Shown: positions 8,236 through 18,417, numbered from the stretch's first letter. The stretch: 64,000 nucleotides of DNA from Lachnospiraceae bacterium (GCA_017521195.1 JAFXGP010000028.1:1-64000); one strand, 5' to 3'. Notes: generated by a model not told the origin, from the letters alone. Translations and numbers: made by a program.

Positions 8236-10035
8236 TTATTCCGCTTTTTCCTGCTCATTCACAACCTGAATAAATAATTCTTCCAACTGTTTATCATCTA
8301 CGATGTCAGGAGCATTTGTCATAAGACAGGAAGCATCTTTTACCTTAGGGAAGGCAATAACTTCACGAATACTGTCCGCTTTTACAAGAAGCATTACAAG
8401 ACGATCAAGTCCGTAAGCTAATCCTGCATGCGGAGGAACACCATACTTAAATGCATTTAATAAGAAGCCAAATCTGTTATACGCATCTTCTTTGCTGAAA
8501 CCTAAACATTCAAACATCTTTTCCTGAACATCACTCTGGAAGATTCGAACACTACCACCACCAAGTTCAGTACCATTTAATACGATATCATATGCTTTCG
8601 CACGTACTTTACCCGGATCTGTATCTAACAATTCCAAATCTTCGTCCATTGGCATTGTAAACGGATGATGCATTGCTGTATAACGTTCTTCTTCTTCATC
8701 CCACTCTAATAATGGGAATTCTGTTACCCATAAGAAGTTAAATTTATCTTCATCAATAATGCCCATCTGTGATGCTACTTCAATACGTAAAGCACCTAAT
8801 ACATTGTAAACAATTTTATTCTTATCAGCAGCAAACAATAATAAGTCACCGGGTTCACCCTGCATAGCTTCTACCAATGCTTTCAACTGGTCTTCTGTCA
8901 TAAATTTAGCAAAGGAAGATTTGTAGCTTCCATCAGGTAATACCGCAAGGTAAGCAAGACCTTTTGCACCATAACCTTTTGCAAATTCAACCAACGCATC
9001 AATTTTCTTACGAGGCATTTCTGCCTGTCCTTTAGCATTGATACCACGAACAGACCCGCCGTTTTCCAACGCAGAAGTAAATACACCAAAACCGCATCCT
9101 GCAACTACATCAGATACATTCTGTAATTCCATACCGAAACGTGTATCCGGTTTATCAGAACCAAAACGGTCCATAGCTTCCTGCCAGGTAATTCTTGGAA
9201 TTGGCAATGATACTTCTAAACCAATAGCTTCTTTACATACATACTGAATTAATCTTTCATTAACTTCAATTACATCATCTACATCTACAAAGGATAATTC
9301 CATATCTACCTGTGTGAATTCAGGCTGACGGTCTGCACGTAAATCCTCATCACGGAAACATTTTGCAATCTGGAAATATCTGTCATATCCGGAGCACATC
9401 AATAACTGTTTAAACAACTGTGGAGACTGTGGTAACGCATAAAAACTGCCCGGATGTACACGGCTTGGCACCAAGTAATCTCTTGCACCTTCAGGAGTAG
9501 ATTTCTGTAAAATCGGAGTTTCAATTTCTAAAAATCCTTCATCTGTTAAGAAAGAACGGATTTTTGCTGCAATTTTACTTCTTAAAATCATTTTCCCCTG
9601 CAAATCAGGTCTTCTTAAATCTAAATAACGATATTTTAAACGTAATTCTTCTTTTGTTTTAGAATCAGCTTCGATTGGGAACGGGGGTGTTTCCGCTTCA
9701 GAAAGAATTCTTAATTCTGTCGCTCGGATTTCAATATCCCCTGTTTTCAAGTTTTCATTAACAGCACCGGAACGTTTTTCTACTCGTCCGACTACTGCGA
9801 TTACAAATTCACTACGAAGTTTTGCTGCCTTTTCGAGACCTTCTGCTTTGATGTCACTTTCTTCAAAAATAATCTGTAATAATCCTGTACGGTCACGTAA
9901 ATCTACAAATACGATTCCACCTTTATTTCTCTGTTTCTGAACCCATCCCATAACAGTAACAACTTCGCCAACATTTGCTGCGCTAAGCTCAGTACAACGA
10001 TGTGTTCTTTTTAAACCTTTCATTGATTCTGCCAT
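8236..10035 (-). CDS. aspS: Aspartyl-tRNA synthetase
   Basis: Charges tRNA-Asp with aspartate. The 599-residue protein is the bacterial class IIb form: an N-terminal OB-fold anticodon-binding domain (about 1-110), class II motif 2 in CFRDEDLRADRQPEFTQ, a bacterial GAD insertion (about 290-410) and motif 3 in GLAYGLDRLVMLL near the C-terminus. The start is the ATG at 10035 (MAESMKGLKRTHRC), with GGAGG seven bases upstream; the longer frame to 10074 has no ribosome-binding site. It begins 46 bases after hisS, the usual hisS-aspS arrangement of Firmicutes. Whether it also charges tRNA-Asn cannot be told from this window. Confidence 0.97.
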   Translation of the reverse strand: MAESMKGLKRTHRCTELSAANVGEVVTVMGWVQKQRNKGGIVFVDLRDRTGLLQIIFEESDIKAEGLEKAAKLRSEFVIAVVGRVEKRSGAVNENLKTGDIEIRATELRILSEAETPPFPIEADSKTKEELRLKYRYLDLRRPDLQGKMILRSKIAAKIRSFLTDEGFLEIETPILQKSTPEGARDYLVPSRVHPGSFYALPQSPQLFKQLLMCSGYDRYFQIAKCFRDEDLRADRQPEFTQVDMELSFVDVDDVIEVNERLIQYVCKEAIGLEVSLPIPRITWQEAMDRFGSDKPDTRFGMELQNVSDVVAGCGFGVFTSALENGGSVRGINAKGQAEMPRKKIDALVEFAKGYGAKGLAYLAVLPDGSYKSSFAKFMTEDQLKALVEAMQGEPGDLLLFAADKNKIVYNVLGALRIEVASQMGIIDEDKFNFLWVTEFPLLEWDEEEERYTAMHHPFTMPMDEDLELLDTDPGKVRAKAYDIVLNGTELGGGSVRIFQSDVQEKMFECLGFSKEDAYNRFGFLLNAFKYGVPPHAGLAYGLDRLVMLLVKADSIREVIAFPKVKDASCLMTNAPDIVDDKQLEELFIQVVNEQEKAE

Positions 10036-10081
10036 AATTTCCTCCGCTGTTGTTGAATCACATAATAAAATCAAATAATCA

Positions 10082-11344
10082 TTAATTATTTAAAGGATTT
10101 TTGTAAAACTCCTTAAAGTCATTATATCCTTCTTTCATAAGCTGTTCTTTTTGGAACTTCTTATTTTTATTCATTCTGGAAACTAAAATCTGTTCCCCGT
10201 TAGCACGAGCATTCTGAGCTTCTTTCATCACTTCGCAAAGTCTGTCCGTAGGCATACCTTTTTCAATTAAATATGCGGTCTTTTTCTTTGCATTTGGAAT
10301 CTGATAGCCGCTTTCCAATAACAAAAGAACAATTCTTTCAAAACCAATGGAAAATCCACAAGCAGGAACATCATTACCTGTAAATTTACCAACCATCTTG
10401 TCATAACGTCCTCCGCCACCACAGCTTCCGCCAAATTCAGGAATCGCAATTTCAAAAATAGTTCCTGTATAATAAGACATACCACGAACTAAAGTTGGAT
10501 CAAACACCATCTTAAAATCGGCACTCTTCACTGCTTCTACACTGGTAATGATTTCTCCAAGGTTATCCTTAACATCTGCTTCTAAGAAATCTTTAATTTC
10601 TTCTGTAAGCCACACAAAGCCATTACTTGCATTTTCCATACCTTTGAACAAATAAAGGTACTTATCTACAGTTTCATCACCATATCCGGCTTCTTTTAAT
10701 TCTTTTTCAACACCATCAAGTCCAATCTTGTCCATCTTATCCAAAGTAATAAAAACAGAATCGTAATCTTCTTCAGAAAATCCACTATAAGCAGCCATTG
10801 CTTTTAAGATTCTTCTTTCATTGATTCTGATTTCAAAACCTTTAAAACCAAGTTTACCTAAGGTTGTGGTAGTGGCTAAAATCAGTTCAATTTCTGCCAG
10901 GTTAGATGGTTCTCCCAAAATATCAATATCGCACTGATAAAACTGACGGTATCTTCCTCTCTGTGGTCTGTCTGCACGCCATACAGGTCCAATCTGTAAT
11001 GCCTTAAACGGATTTGGAAGATTTGCCCCATTGTTAGAATAGAAACGAACCAACGGAACCGTTAAATCATAACGAAGTCCTCCATCTACCAAATCAGCTT
11101 CGTTCTGTGCTGTTTCTAAATTCAATTTTTCGCCTCTCTTTAAGATTTTAAAGATAAGCTTTTCATTTTCTCCACCCTGTTTATTACTTAAATTAGCAAT
11201 ATTTTCCACGCATGGAGTCTCTATTCTTGTAAAACCAAACTCTGCATATGTTTCTGCAATTACATTAATTACGTAATCACGAATCTGCATTTCGTTTGGT
11301 AAAATATCTTTCATACCATTTACCGGTTTCTTACTTAATGCCAT
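10082..11344 (-). CDS. hisS: Histidyl-tRNA synthetase
   Basis: Charges tRNA-His with histidine. The 420-residue class II synthetase shows motif 1 around GMKDILPNEMQIR, motif 2 with FYQCDIDILGE, the histidine-specific HisA motif LVRGMSYYTGTIFE, and motif 3 GFSIGFERIVLLL, followed by an anticodon-binding domain. The start is the ATG at 11344 (MALSKKPVNG), preceded by GGAGGAAAACA; the upstream extension to 11416 is unlikely. It lies downstream of a uridine-kinase-like gene (82-base gap) and upstream of aspS on the same strand. Confidence 0.97.
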   Translation of the reverse strand: MALSKKPVNGMKDILPNEMQIRDYVINVIAETYAEFGFTRIETPCVENIANLSNKQGGENEKLIFKILKRGEKLNLETAQNEADLVDGGLRYDLTVPLVRFYSNNGANLPNPFKALQIGPVWRADRPQRGRYRQFYQCDIDILGEPSNLAEIELILATTTTLGKLGFKGFEIRINERRILKAMAAYSGFSEEDYDSVFITLDKMDKIGLDGVEKELKEAGYGDETVDKYLYLFKGMENASNGFVWLTEEIKDFLEADVKDNLGEIITSVEAVKSADFKMVFDPTLVRGMSYYTGTIFEIAIPEFGGSCGGGGRYDKMVGKFTGNDVPACGFSIGFERIVLLLLESGYQIPNAKKKTAYLIEKGMPTDRLCEVMKEAQNARANGEQILVSRMNKNKKFQKEQLMKEGYNDFKEFYKNPLNN

Positions 11345-11425
11345 TGTTTTCCTCCCACGTATATTTAACATTTGAATTTTACACTCTTTTTCTAAAAACG
11401 GCAATATAAATATCAAAAATAATTT

Positions 11426-11986
11426 CTACACCCTTAAAACCAAATCACATTTTTCTGCTACTTTCATGCTTTCAAAATATTTTTGTTCCATGGGAATCCA
11501 TTCTTCAAAAAATCGTTGTGCTTTATCCTGACCATTCCTTATCAAAATGCGTTCTTGTTGTAATTTAGAATCGATGCACAGAAAAACAGAAAAATCATAA
11601 TATCTCTCAAAATAAGGATGTGTGCTGTATGCACCTTCTACTATTGTTAATCTACCCGGTTCAATTTCCACAGATGGCAACAAAGAAAAAGTACCACAAT
11701 CAAAACGACGGTAATTTATCTTTTTTCTATTTACTAAAGGAATTACAACCTCATCAAAAAAACGTTCCCGATCTACATTTCCTCCGGGTTCTGTTAATCT
11801 TTCCTTGGTTCTTTGTTCCGGTCTAAGGAAGAAATCATCCATATGCAATACCGTACATTTATATTTTTGTTCTAATTTTTTTGCCAATGTGGTTTTTCCA
11901 CTGGCACTTCCTCCCTCGATTGCAACGATTACCGATTCCTTGTTTTTCAACAACATATCTATGGATTTATATAATTCCATGGTCAT
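11426..11986 (-). CDS. Uridine kinase-like P-loop NTPase
   Basis: A 186-residue protein with the P-loop EGGSASGKTTLA (about residues 24-35), LHMDDFFLRPEQR (a nucleoside-binding DD motif as in uridine kinase and pantothenate kinase), and IVEGAYSTHP in the Walker B position. The family includes uridine kinases and related small-molecule kinases; the substrate here is not certain. It starts two bases after the stop of the preceding small gene, with AAGGAT seven bases before the ATG, so the two are probably coupled. It sits between the hemZ-DUF1576 part and hisS-aspS in one operon. Confidence 0.8.
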   Translation of the reverse strand: MTMELYKSIDMLLKNKESVIVAIEGGSASGKTTLAKKLEQKYKCTVLHMDDFFLRPEQRTKERLTEPGGNVDRERFFDEVVIPLVNRKKINYRRFDCGTFSLLPSVEIEPGRLTIVEGAYSTHPYFERYYDFSVFLCIDSKLQQERILIRNGQDKAQRFFEEWIPMEQKYFESMKVAEKCDLVLRV

Positions 11987-11988
11987 AT

Positions 11989-12348
11989 TTAGAATCCTTC
12001 TTTAAACTTTTTGTACAGCTTTAACTCTACTCTTGTATCGGAAATTTCAATTTCTGCTTTATCTATCATCATTCCAATCAATAATAATTGGCTTGTTTCT
12101 CCGGGTTCACCGCTTCCTGCAAGTTCCCAATAAATATCTTCCAAACCATCATTTTTTTCTTTATTTAAAAATTCATCCAAATAATCTAATTCGTCACGAT
12201 ACTCAGGATTATAATTTGCACTAATCCAAATAAAATCTGAATTTTCGTCTCTTTTTATTCGTGTTTCGATTTCATCAGATCCCACTGTAAAAAAGAACAT
12301 CGTTAATTCTTCTATGATTTTTGCAACTTTCTTTTCTTCATGTACCAT
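11989..12348 (-). CDS. Conserved small protein of unknown function
   Basis: A 119-residue, acidic, soluble protein with GGGG six bases before its ATG. It has no motif I recognise. The sequence alternates predicted strands and helices: an N-terminal helix (KKVAKIIEELTMFFF), a central acidic region with DYLDEF, and the GEPGETSQLLLIGMMIDKAEIEI segment. The stop is two bases before the uridine-kinase-like start, so the product may work with that protein. It is not a shadow frame: base composition and start site look like real coding sequence. No function is proposed. Confidence 0.7.
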   Translation of the reverse strand: MVHEEKKVAKIIEELTMFFFTVGSDEIETRIKRDENSDFIWISANYNPEYRDELDYLDEFLNKEKNDGLEDIYWELAGSGEPGETSQLLLIGMMIDKAEIEISDTRVELKLYKKFKEGF

Positions 12349-12413
12349 ATATTTCCCCTTCTGTTAAATAGGTAATTTGTGCTTCTATCTATTTATATCC
12401 AAGCATATCTACT

Positions 12414-13712
12414 CTATACTTTTTTATTTTTACTTTTTTTCCCTGATCTTCTGTGTTCAAATCTAGCCATAAAACTTTCGATAAGCGGAATCATAATAAT
12501 CGCTACCCAACCACAACTAAATCCATTGTTATAAAGATTCAATCCGCCATACATTTGATTAGTATACATCACAATCGCCGAATGTAAAAATCCTGCTCCA
12601 ATGCCTGCAATAGGCCCAAACTGACCTGCAATAGGTGCAAGACCAATACAAAAGATAGATGCAATCTGTATTCCCGGTGTTGTAAGAGTATACTGATTAA
12701 TAAAACAGGAAAAAAACACACCCGTCAAAACCGGAAGATAATTTTTTATATGTGCTCCGAATGCACCATAACCAAATGCCATAATAACAGCACCTTGTAC
12801 AGGTCCGGATAAATCACCGCCTATACACAAAATATAAGTTTCCGCTACCATTCCTACAATAGCCATATTCATCAATGTTACACCCGGACCATCCATAATC
12901 ACGAAGTCGGCAATGGCACGTCCCGGATGCTTTAATACTTTACGAAGTCCTGAAACATCTCCATTCTTTAACCATAATCCATAAAGAAAAGTTACTGCAA
13001 AGTATCCATAAATTCCTATTGTAATTTCTTTATGAAAACCTTCCTGCCAAATGAACGCAGGCTCAATTTCCATAGAAAAGGAACGCATAATACAAACAAT
13101 TGCAAAAGCCAGAATTCCACCCGAGAATCCTACATTAAATAAATTATATCCCATATGCATAGATACAGTATGGGCAGATAACGGAGGCAGCATCATACCT
13201 ATCAAAATTCCGATTATAATTGTTAAAATCAACTTAACCTCAAACGTAAATGGTAATTTATACATCAACTCTGTTACAACAGGTCCTAAACAAGCCCCGA
13301 ATAACGCAGTGTAAAGATATCGTCCAACGGATGCCCTATGGAGTTTCGCATACAAAATAACACCTAAAAAAATAGGGAAAATATTAACAGGATTCTTGCC
13401 CCAAAATCCAAAGCATACATCTATTGCCAATGCTGCAATTGTAATTCCTGTAAAAGGCAATCGGGCAAAATTAACTAAAGTCGTTCCTATGGTTAATACC
13501 AGACCGGCATTAAAAAATGCTGCACCATATCCGGCCAATTTAAAGTAGTCTGTAATCAAAGCATCCTTAGACCATATAATTGTTTTCATTCCCTGTATAA
13601 TTTCTGCCGGTGTTGCCAACAAAAATGCTGCCACGTATAAAAGAAATGCTGAAGCATAAACAAACACCTTCATTTCTTTTCCTTTTATTTTTTCGCGGAT
13701 TTTTACATTCAT
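12414..13712 (-). CDS. DUF1576 integral membrane protein
   Basis: A 432-residue polytopic membrane protein with about ten or more hydrophobic segments, e.g. VFVYASAFLLYVAAFLLA near the start. Two halves each contain a GYGA(A/F) segment and glycine-rich re-entrant-like stretches (GPVVTELMY, GPGVTLMNMA, IAGQFGPIAGIGAGF), which may mark an internal duplication. The C-terminus is a short basic tail (RRSGKKSKNKK). I assign it to the DUF1576 family, which has no known substrate; a transporter role is likely but unproven. A GGAGAAG site precedes the ATG. It lies in the hemZ to aspS operon between hemZ and a small unknown gene. Confidence 0.8.
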   Translation of the reverse strand: MNVKIREKIKGKEMKVFVYASAFLLYVAAFLLATPAEIIQGMKTIIWSKDALITDYFKLAGYGAAFFNAGLVLTIGTTLVNFARLPFTGITIAALAIDVCFGFWGKNPVNIFPIFLGVILYAKLHRASVGRYLYTALFGACLGPVVTELMYKLPFTFEVKLILTIIIGILIGMMLPPLSAHTVSMHMGYNLFNVGFSGGILAFAIVCIMRSFSMEIEPAFIWQEGFHKEITIGIYGYFAVTFLYGLWLKNGDVSGLRKVLKHPGRAIADFVIMDGPGVTLMNMAIVGMVAETYILCIGGDLSGPVQGAVIMAFGYGAFGAHIKNYLPVLTGVFFSCFINQYTLTTPGIQIASIFCIGLAPIAGQFGPIAGIGAGFLHSAIVMYTNQMYGGLNLYNNGFSCGWVAIIMIPLIESFMARFEHRRSGKKSKNKKV

Positions 13713-13761
13713 ATTGCTTCTCCATAATTTTATAGTTCTTACTATGCTGTCGAGTTTTTCC

Positions 13762-15261
13762 TTATTCAGAAAGCAACAATCTTTTACGTTCTATCATCTC
13801 GTCTATTTTTTCAATATAAAGACCAACATCTTTTACACTGTCTACACGTTCAATTCTTCCATCCGAATATACACGTTTGGTGATAGTTCCGGCCCCTATT
13901 GCTACGATAGTCTGTTTCTCTTCCATTATCAGAATATTATAAATTCCGAAATTACCTTCTGTAGCATAACCAACATTTTCTAAGTTGCCGGACATATTCT
14001 TTTGACGATATAAATAATATGGTTTCATATTCATTTCCATTGCTGCTTTTGATGCAATTTCCATAGTTTCTTCTGTATTGTTTAATGTTTCAATACCATG
14101 TTCTTCAATCCATTGATTCAACTTGGAAGCCCGTTTAATTGCAAGAGAATGAACAGTCAAACTATCAGGTGCAAGTTTTTTTACTTCCTCCATGGTATGC
14201 ATTACATCTTCTTGAGTTTCTCCCGGAAGTCCTAAAATCAAATCCATATTAATATTAGGGAAACCAACTTCTTTTGCCAGTTTAAAAGCTTCTTTTACCT
14301 GTTCCACAGTATGACGTCTTCCTATAATTTTCAAAGTTTCCTCTTTCATCGTCTGTGGATTTACTGAGATTCTGGTGACACCGAATTCTTTCAGCACTTC
14401 CAGTTTTTCTCCGGTAATGCTGTCCGCTCTTCCCGCTTCTACCGTAAATTCCTGTACAGTTGAAAAATCAAATTTATTCTTAAGATAAGACAACAATCTT
14501 CTCAGTTCATCCGGTTCTAAAGTAGTAGGTGTTCCTCCTCCTATATAAACCGTATCTAAAATCTTTTTCTTATATATTTCACTGACAAAATCAATTTCTT
14601 TTTCCATTGCTGTCAGGTATTCATCTACTCTTTTTTTCCATAACCCAATCGGATATGAGGTAAAAGAACAATATAAACAAGTAGTTGGACAAAACGGAAT
14701 TCCAAGATACAAACTATAACCATTTTCATAGTGAAGCGTAGACAATAATTTACGTTCTCTATTGGCAATATCTATACTTAATTCAGCCTTTTCTTTGGTA
14801 CAATCATACACTTTTTCCATATAAGAAATCACTTCATCTTCTGTTTTGCCTTCTTCTAAAAGTCCATAAGCAATTTTGGTAGGTCTGATTCCTGTAAGAT
14901 TTCCCCAAGGAAGCACCTTACCCGTATACTTCGACATTACAGAATAGATTAAATGCTTCAACTTACATTTTACAGAGGAACGTTCTTCATCTTCTTCGAT
15001 GATAACAGCATCCACAATCTTATCTTTCACTTCTGCCCGGGCTTCGCCATTAATATTTTTACCATCCTCTTCCTTAGTACGGATTGAAAATACTATAGAA
15101 CCATCTTCAAATAACACACTACATTCCGGCATGCCTATAGTAGACTCTAACTCCTTTGTTCCTTTTTCAAAGACCTTGACATCCTCTGCGGGATAAAATG
15201 CTTTTATCAGGGAGTGAATATCATATTCAAACTGTGGCTGATTTAATCTTACAACAATCAC
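13762..15261 (-). CDS. hemZ: HemZ-type oxygen-independent coproporphyrinogen III oxidase-like radical SAM protein
   Basis: A 499-residue radical SAM protein. The [4Fe-4S] motif is CPTTCLYCSF with Cys191, Cys195 and Cys198, followed by YIGGGTPTTL, EAGRADSI and LILGLPGETQEDV, as in the HemN/HemZ/HemW group. The roughly 180 residues before the motif are characteristic of HemZ. HemZ proteins are annotated as coproporphyrinogen dehydrogenases, but experimental proof of this activity is limited for many members, so the reaction is an inference. Translation starts at GTG (15261) with AGAGG eight bases upstream. It follows the MBL hydrolase gene by 18 bases. Confidence 0.88.
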   Translation of the reverse strand: MIVVRLNQPQFEYDIHSLIKAFYPAEDVKVFEKGTKELESTIGMPECSVLFEDGSIVFSIRTKEEDGKNINGEARAEVKDKIVDAVIIEEDEERSSVKCKLKHLIYSVMSKYTGKVLPWGNLTGIRPTKIAYGLLEEGKTEDEVISYMEKVYDCTKEKAELSIDIANRERKLLSTLHYENGYSLYLGIPFCPTTCLYCSFTSYPIGLWKKRVDEYLTAMEKEIDFVSEIYKKKILDTVYIGGGTPTTLEPDELRRLLSYLKNKFDFSTVQEFTVEAGRADSITGEKLEVLKEFGVTRISVNPQTMKEETLKIIGRRHTVEQVKEAFKLAKEVGFPNINMDLILGLPGETQEDVMHTMEEVKKLAPDSLTVHSLAIKRASKLNQWIEEHGIETLNNTEETMEIASKAAMEMNMKPYYLYRQKNMSGNLENVGYATEGNFGIYNILIMEEKQTIVAIGAGTITKRVYSDGRIERVDSVKDVGLYIEKIDEMIERKRLLLSE

Positions 15262-15279
15262 CTTTATTACCTCTTTCCT

Positions 15280-15906
15280 TTATACACAAAAAGGATTATA
15301 TTTCTTTTCGTCTCCAATAGTTGTACTATTGCCATGTCCCGGAAAAACCAAAGTTTCGTCCGGAAGAACCATTAATTTTTCTTTTAAGGAACGGCTCAAT
15401 GTAGGACCATTTCCGGTAGGAAGATCTGTTCTTCCCACAGAACCTTCAAACAGGGTATCACCACTAATTAAAAGATTATCCTTCTCAAAATAATAGCAAC
15501 AGCTTCCCTGAGTATGTCCCGGAGTTGCAATTACTTTAAATTCCATATCTTCTATGGTTATTTTTTCTCCATCTCTTAAATACCAATCTACAGTTACTGT
15601 ATATGGTCTGCCCACATCCTCAGACACATTAAGCTTTGCACTTTCACATAATTCTTTTTCATCTTCCAATGCAAATACCTGCACTCCTGAAAGTTCACGA
15701 AGTTTATTACATCCCCAGATATGATCAAAATGTGCATGTGTTAAAAGAATCGCAGCCACTTCCAATCCTGCTTCTTTAAATGCATTATATAAATATTCTC
15801 CTCTGTCTGCAGGGTCTACTACAATAATCTTATTATCATTTTCCTTATAAACAAAATAACAGTTGGTTTGTACACTCCCCATAACAATTTTACCGATTTT
15901 TAACAT
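15280..15906 (-). CDS. Metallo-beta-lactamase-fold hydrolase (glyoxalase II-like)
   Basis: A 208-residue member of the MBL superfamily. The metal site is visible as THAHFDHIWG (HxHxDH, about residues 57-66), GHTQGSCCY, SGDTLFEGSVGR and the C-terminal FPGHG. Such proteins are related to hydroxyacylglutathione hydrolases, but a low-GC anaerobe often lacks glutathione, so the true thioester or phosphodiester substrate is unknown. It starts after GAGGATGAAAGA and is the first gene of the MBL-hemZ operon, separated from rel by a terminator. The rel, MBL, hemZ order is common in Clostridia. Confidence 0.85.
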   Translation of the reverse strand: MLKIGKIVMGSVQTNCYFVYKENDNKIIVVDPADRGEYLYNAFKEAGLEVAAILLTHAHFDHIWGCNKLRELSGVQVFALEDEKELCESAKLNVSEDVGRPYTVTVDWYLRDGEKITIEDMEFKVIATPGHTQGSCCYYFEKDNLLISGDTLFEGSVGRTDLPTGNGPTLSRSLKEKLMVLPDETLVFPGHGNSTTIGDEKKYNPFCV

Positions 15907-15954
15907 TCTTTCATCCTCACATTTATTTTTCTTAATTATGTCTTATACAGATTA

Positions 15955-15984
15955 CAAAAAAGGTTGTTTATAATAACAACCTTT
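15955..15984 (-). terminator. Terminator after rel
   Basis: An 8-10 bp inverted repeat (15961-15968 with 15975-15982) followed on the minus strand by six T, located between the rel stop and the MBL hydrolase start. It separates rel from the following operon. Confidence 0.8.
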
Positions 15985-16029
15985 CCACTTGTAATATTAA
16001 AAGTTTATTTCTTATTCGTTCTTATGCTA

Positions 16030-18351
16030 TTAACCAGTAGTTCTTTCAATGTCAATAACACTTTCAATATTGCGAATTTTGTCAATAACATGATTCAATT
16101 CTTCACGGCTTGATATTTCAAAAGAAGTAGCCATAGTTACAATTCCCTGTTTACTGACTCTCGTATTTAAGGAAAGAATATCTATATTCTTCTCTGTAAG
16201 AGCTTTGGAAATATCTGCCAGCAAGCCATTTCTATTATTAGCATAGATATTAATGTCTGCCATATATTTTTCATTGGAATCTTCACCTGCTGTTTGCTGC
16301 CAATCCGCATCAATCAAACGGATTCTGTCAATTTCCGGAAGATTCATAACATTGATACAATCTGTTCTATGAACAGAAACCCCACGACCTCTTGTTACAA
16401 AACCGACTATTTCATCTCCCGGTACAGGGGAACAACACTTCGAAAAACGAACCGCCACATCATCAATCCCTTTTACGACGATTCCCTTTTTCATTTTCGC
16501 CCCATGAATTTTTCCGATGTTATTCTCAGCAACTTCGGCTAAAACTTCTTCATTTGTCATGGTTCTCCTATGGTCTCGCTCATAGAATTCCATCATTTTA
16601 TTGATGATCTGACCTTCTTTTAAACCGCCATGACCCAAAGCTGCAAGAACAGCATCCCATTCTTTGAAGCCATATTTTCGCATGATACCATCCATATATT
16701 CAGGTTTCATGACATTAGACATATTGATACCTTTCGCTTTACAATAGGCATGCAACATATCCTTTCCTTTTACAATATTCTCTTCTTTTAACTCAGCTTT
16801 AAACCACTGGTTAATTTTATTTTTGGCCTGAGTACTTCTGACAATATTCAACCAGTCACGACTCGGTCCTTTAGAGTTTTGTGAAGTAATAATCTCCACT
16901 CGATCTCCATTTTTTATTTTATAATCAATCGGCACCAATTTTCCATTAACTCTGGCGCCAATCATCTTATTACCAACTGCCGAATGAATATTATAAGCAA
17001 AATCTACAGGTGTACTGCCAGCCGGAAGATTCCGTACCTCTCCTGAAGGAGTAAAACAATACACATTATCTGAAAACAAATCTAAATCACTTTTTAACAA
17101 GTGCATAAACTCCTGATTGTCAGACATATCCTGTTGCCATTCAAGAATCTGTCGAAGCCATGCAAGTTTCTTTTCTTCCTGCAATTCCACTTTTTTACCA
17201 TCAGAAGCTTCTTTATATTTCCAATGAGCTGCGATACCATATTCTGCCGCTTTATGCATTTCAAAAGTACGTATCTGGATTTCAAAAGGCTGCCCACTGC
17301 TTCCAATCAATGTTGTATGCAAAGACTGATACATATTAGGTTTAGGCATGGCAATATAATCTTTGAATCGTCCCGGAATCGGTTTGTACATTTCATGAAT
17401 TACACCTAGACATGCATAACAATCACGGATACTGTCCACAATAATACGGACTGCAAATAAATCATAAATCTGATCTATCGTCTTATCTTGATTTTTCATT
17501 TTTTTATAAATACTGAAAAAATGCTTGATACGTCCATCTATTTTAGCCTTTATTCCGGCAGTTCTGATATGATCACTTACTTCATCTACGATACTCTGAA
17601 TATAACTTTCTCTTACATTTTTACGGATTGATATTTTATCAACCAAATCATAATACACATCCGGTTCCAGATATTTCAACGATAAATCATCTAATTCTAC
17701 CTTAATCTTAGAAATACCTAAACGTTGTGCAATCGGACAATAAATATCTAATGTTTCTCTGGCAATTCTCTGCTGTTTTTCTGTTGGCATATGCTTTAAA
17801 GTACGCATATTATGAAGTCTGTCTGCCAATTTAATCAAAATAACACGAATATCTTTAGCCATTGCCAAAAACATTTTTCTTAAGTTTTCTGCCTGGATTT
17901 CTAATTTATCCGTAGATTTATCTCCGGTATTAGATGCCATACTTAAATGTTTTAATTTAGTAACTCCATCTACAAGTAATGCCACATCTTTACCGAATAA
18001 TTCCGTAATTTCTTTATCTGTTAATACCGTATCTTCTACAACATCATGTAAAATACCCGCAACGATAGTTTCTTTATCCAACTCTAATTCTGCCAGAATC
18101 ATAGCAACACTTAATGGATGAATGATATATGGCTCTCCGGATTTACGGAACTGATTTTTATGAGCTTCTCCGGCAATATTAAAAGCCTTCTCAATCAAAG
18201 AAATATCTCCGGAGGGATGATATTTCTTTACACGCTGAATTAACCCATGATACAAATCCATAGGTTCACTGAATTCAGCCATTGTATTAATCTTCTCTCT
18301 TGCAAGCAAATCAGCCTTAACTACTACAGTATCATCCATTACATTTGTCAC
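16030..18351 (-). CDS. rel: Bifunctional (p)ppGpp synthetase/hydrolase
   Basis: Makes and degrades the alarmone (p)ppGpp in the stringent response. The 773-residue protein has the full RSH layout: HD hydrolase (GILHDVVEDT, about 95-105), synthetase with the RFKDYIAMPK motif typical of bifunctional enzymes and YQSLHTTLIG, a TGS domain (FTPSGEVRNLPAGSTPVDFAYNIHSAVG region, about 425-450), a conserved Cys/His region (FSKCCSPVPGDEI) and a C-terminal ACT domain. The N-terminus can start at GTG 18351 or at ATG 18339; both have only weak ribosome-binding sites. A terminator follows. Also named relA or spoT in databases. Confidence 0.95.
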   Translation of the reverse strand: MTNVMDDTVVVKADLLAREKINTMAEFSEPMDLYHGLIQRVKKYHPSGDISLIEKAFNIAGEAHKNQFRKSGEPYIIHPLSVAMILAELELDKETIVAGILHDVVEDTVLTDKEITELFGKDVALLVDGVTKLKHLSMASNTGDKSTDKLEIQAENLRKMFLAMAKDIRVILIKLADRLHNMRTLKHMPTEKQQRIARETLDIYCPIAQRLGISKIKVELDDLSLKYLEPDVYYDLVDKISIRKNVRESYIQSIVDEVSDHIRTAGIKAKIDGRIKHFFSIYKKMKNQDKTIDQIYDLFAVRIIVDSIRDCYACLGVIHEMYKPIPGRFKDYIAMPKPNMYQSLHTTLIGSSGQPFEIQIRTFEMHKAAEYGIAAHWKYKEASDGKKVELQEEKKLAWLRQILEWQQDMSDNQEFMHLLKSDLDLFSDNVYCFTPSGEVRNLPAGSTPVDFAYNIHSAVGNKMIGARVNGKLVPIDYKIKNGDRVEIITSQNSKGPSRDWLNIVRSTQAKNKINQWFKAELKEENIVKGKDMLHAYCKAKGINMSNVMKPEYMDGIMRKYGFKEWDAVLAALGHGGLKEGQIINKMMEFYERDHRRTMTNEEVLAEVAENNIGKIHGAKMKKGIVVKGIDDVAVRFSKCCSPVPGDEIVGFVTRGRGVSVHRTDCINVMNLPEIDRIRLIDADWQQTAGEDSNEKYMADINIYANNRNGLLADISKALTEKNIDILSLNTRVSKQGIVTMATSFEISSREELNHVIDKIRNIESVIDIERTTG

Positions 18352-18417
18352 TCAAATCACCACCACAAATTTAAGAATTCTGAATTTCTTATATTCTATG
18401 CTAAATTATAAATGAAG

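Noticed and set aside
17101..17409. Plus-strand open frame of 102 codons
   Set aside because: It is antisense to the rel gene, which has strong conserved domains over its full length.
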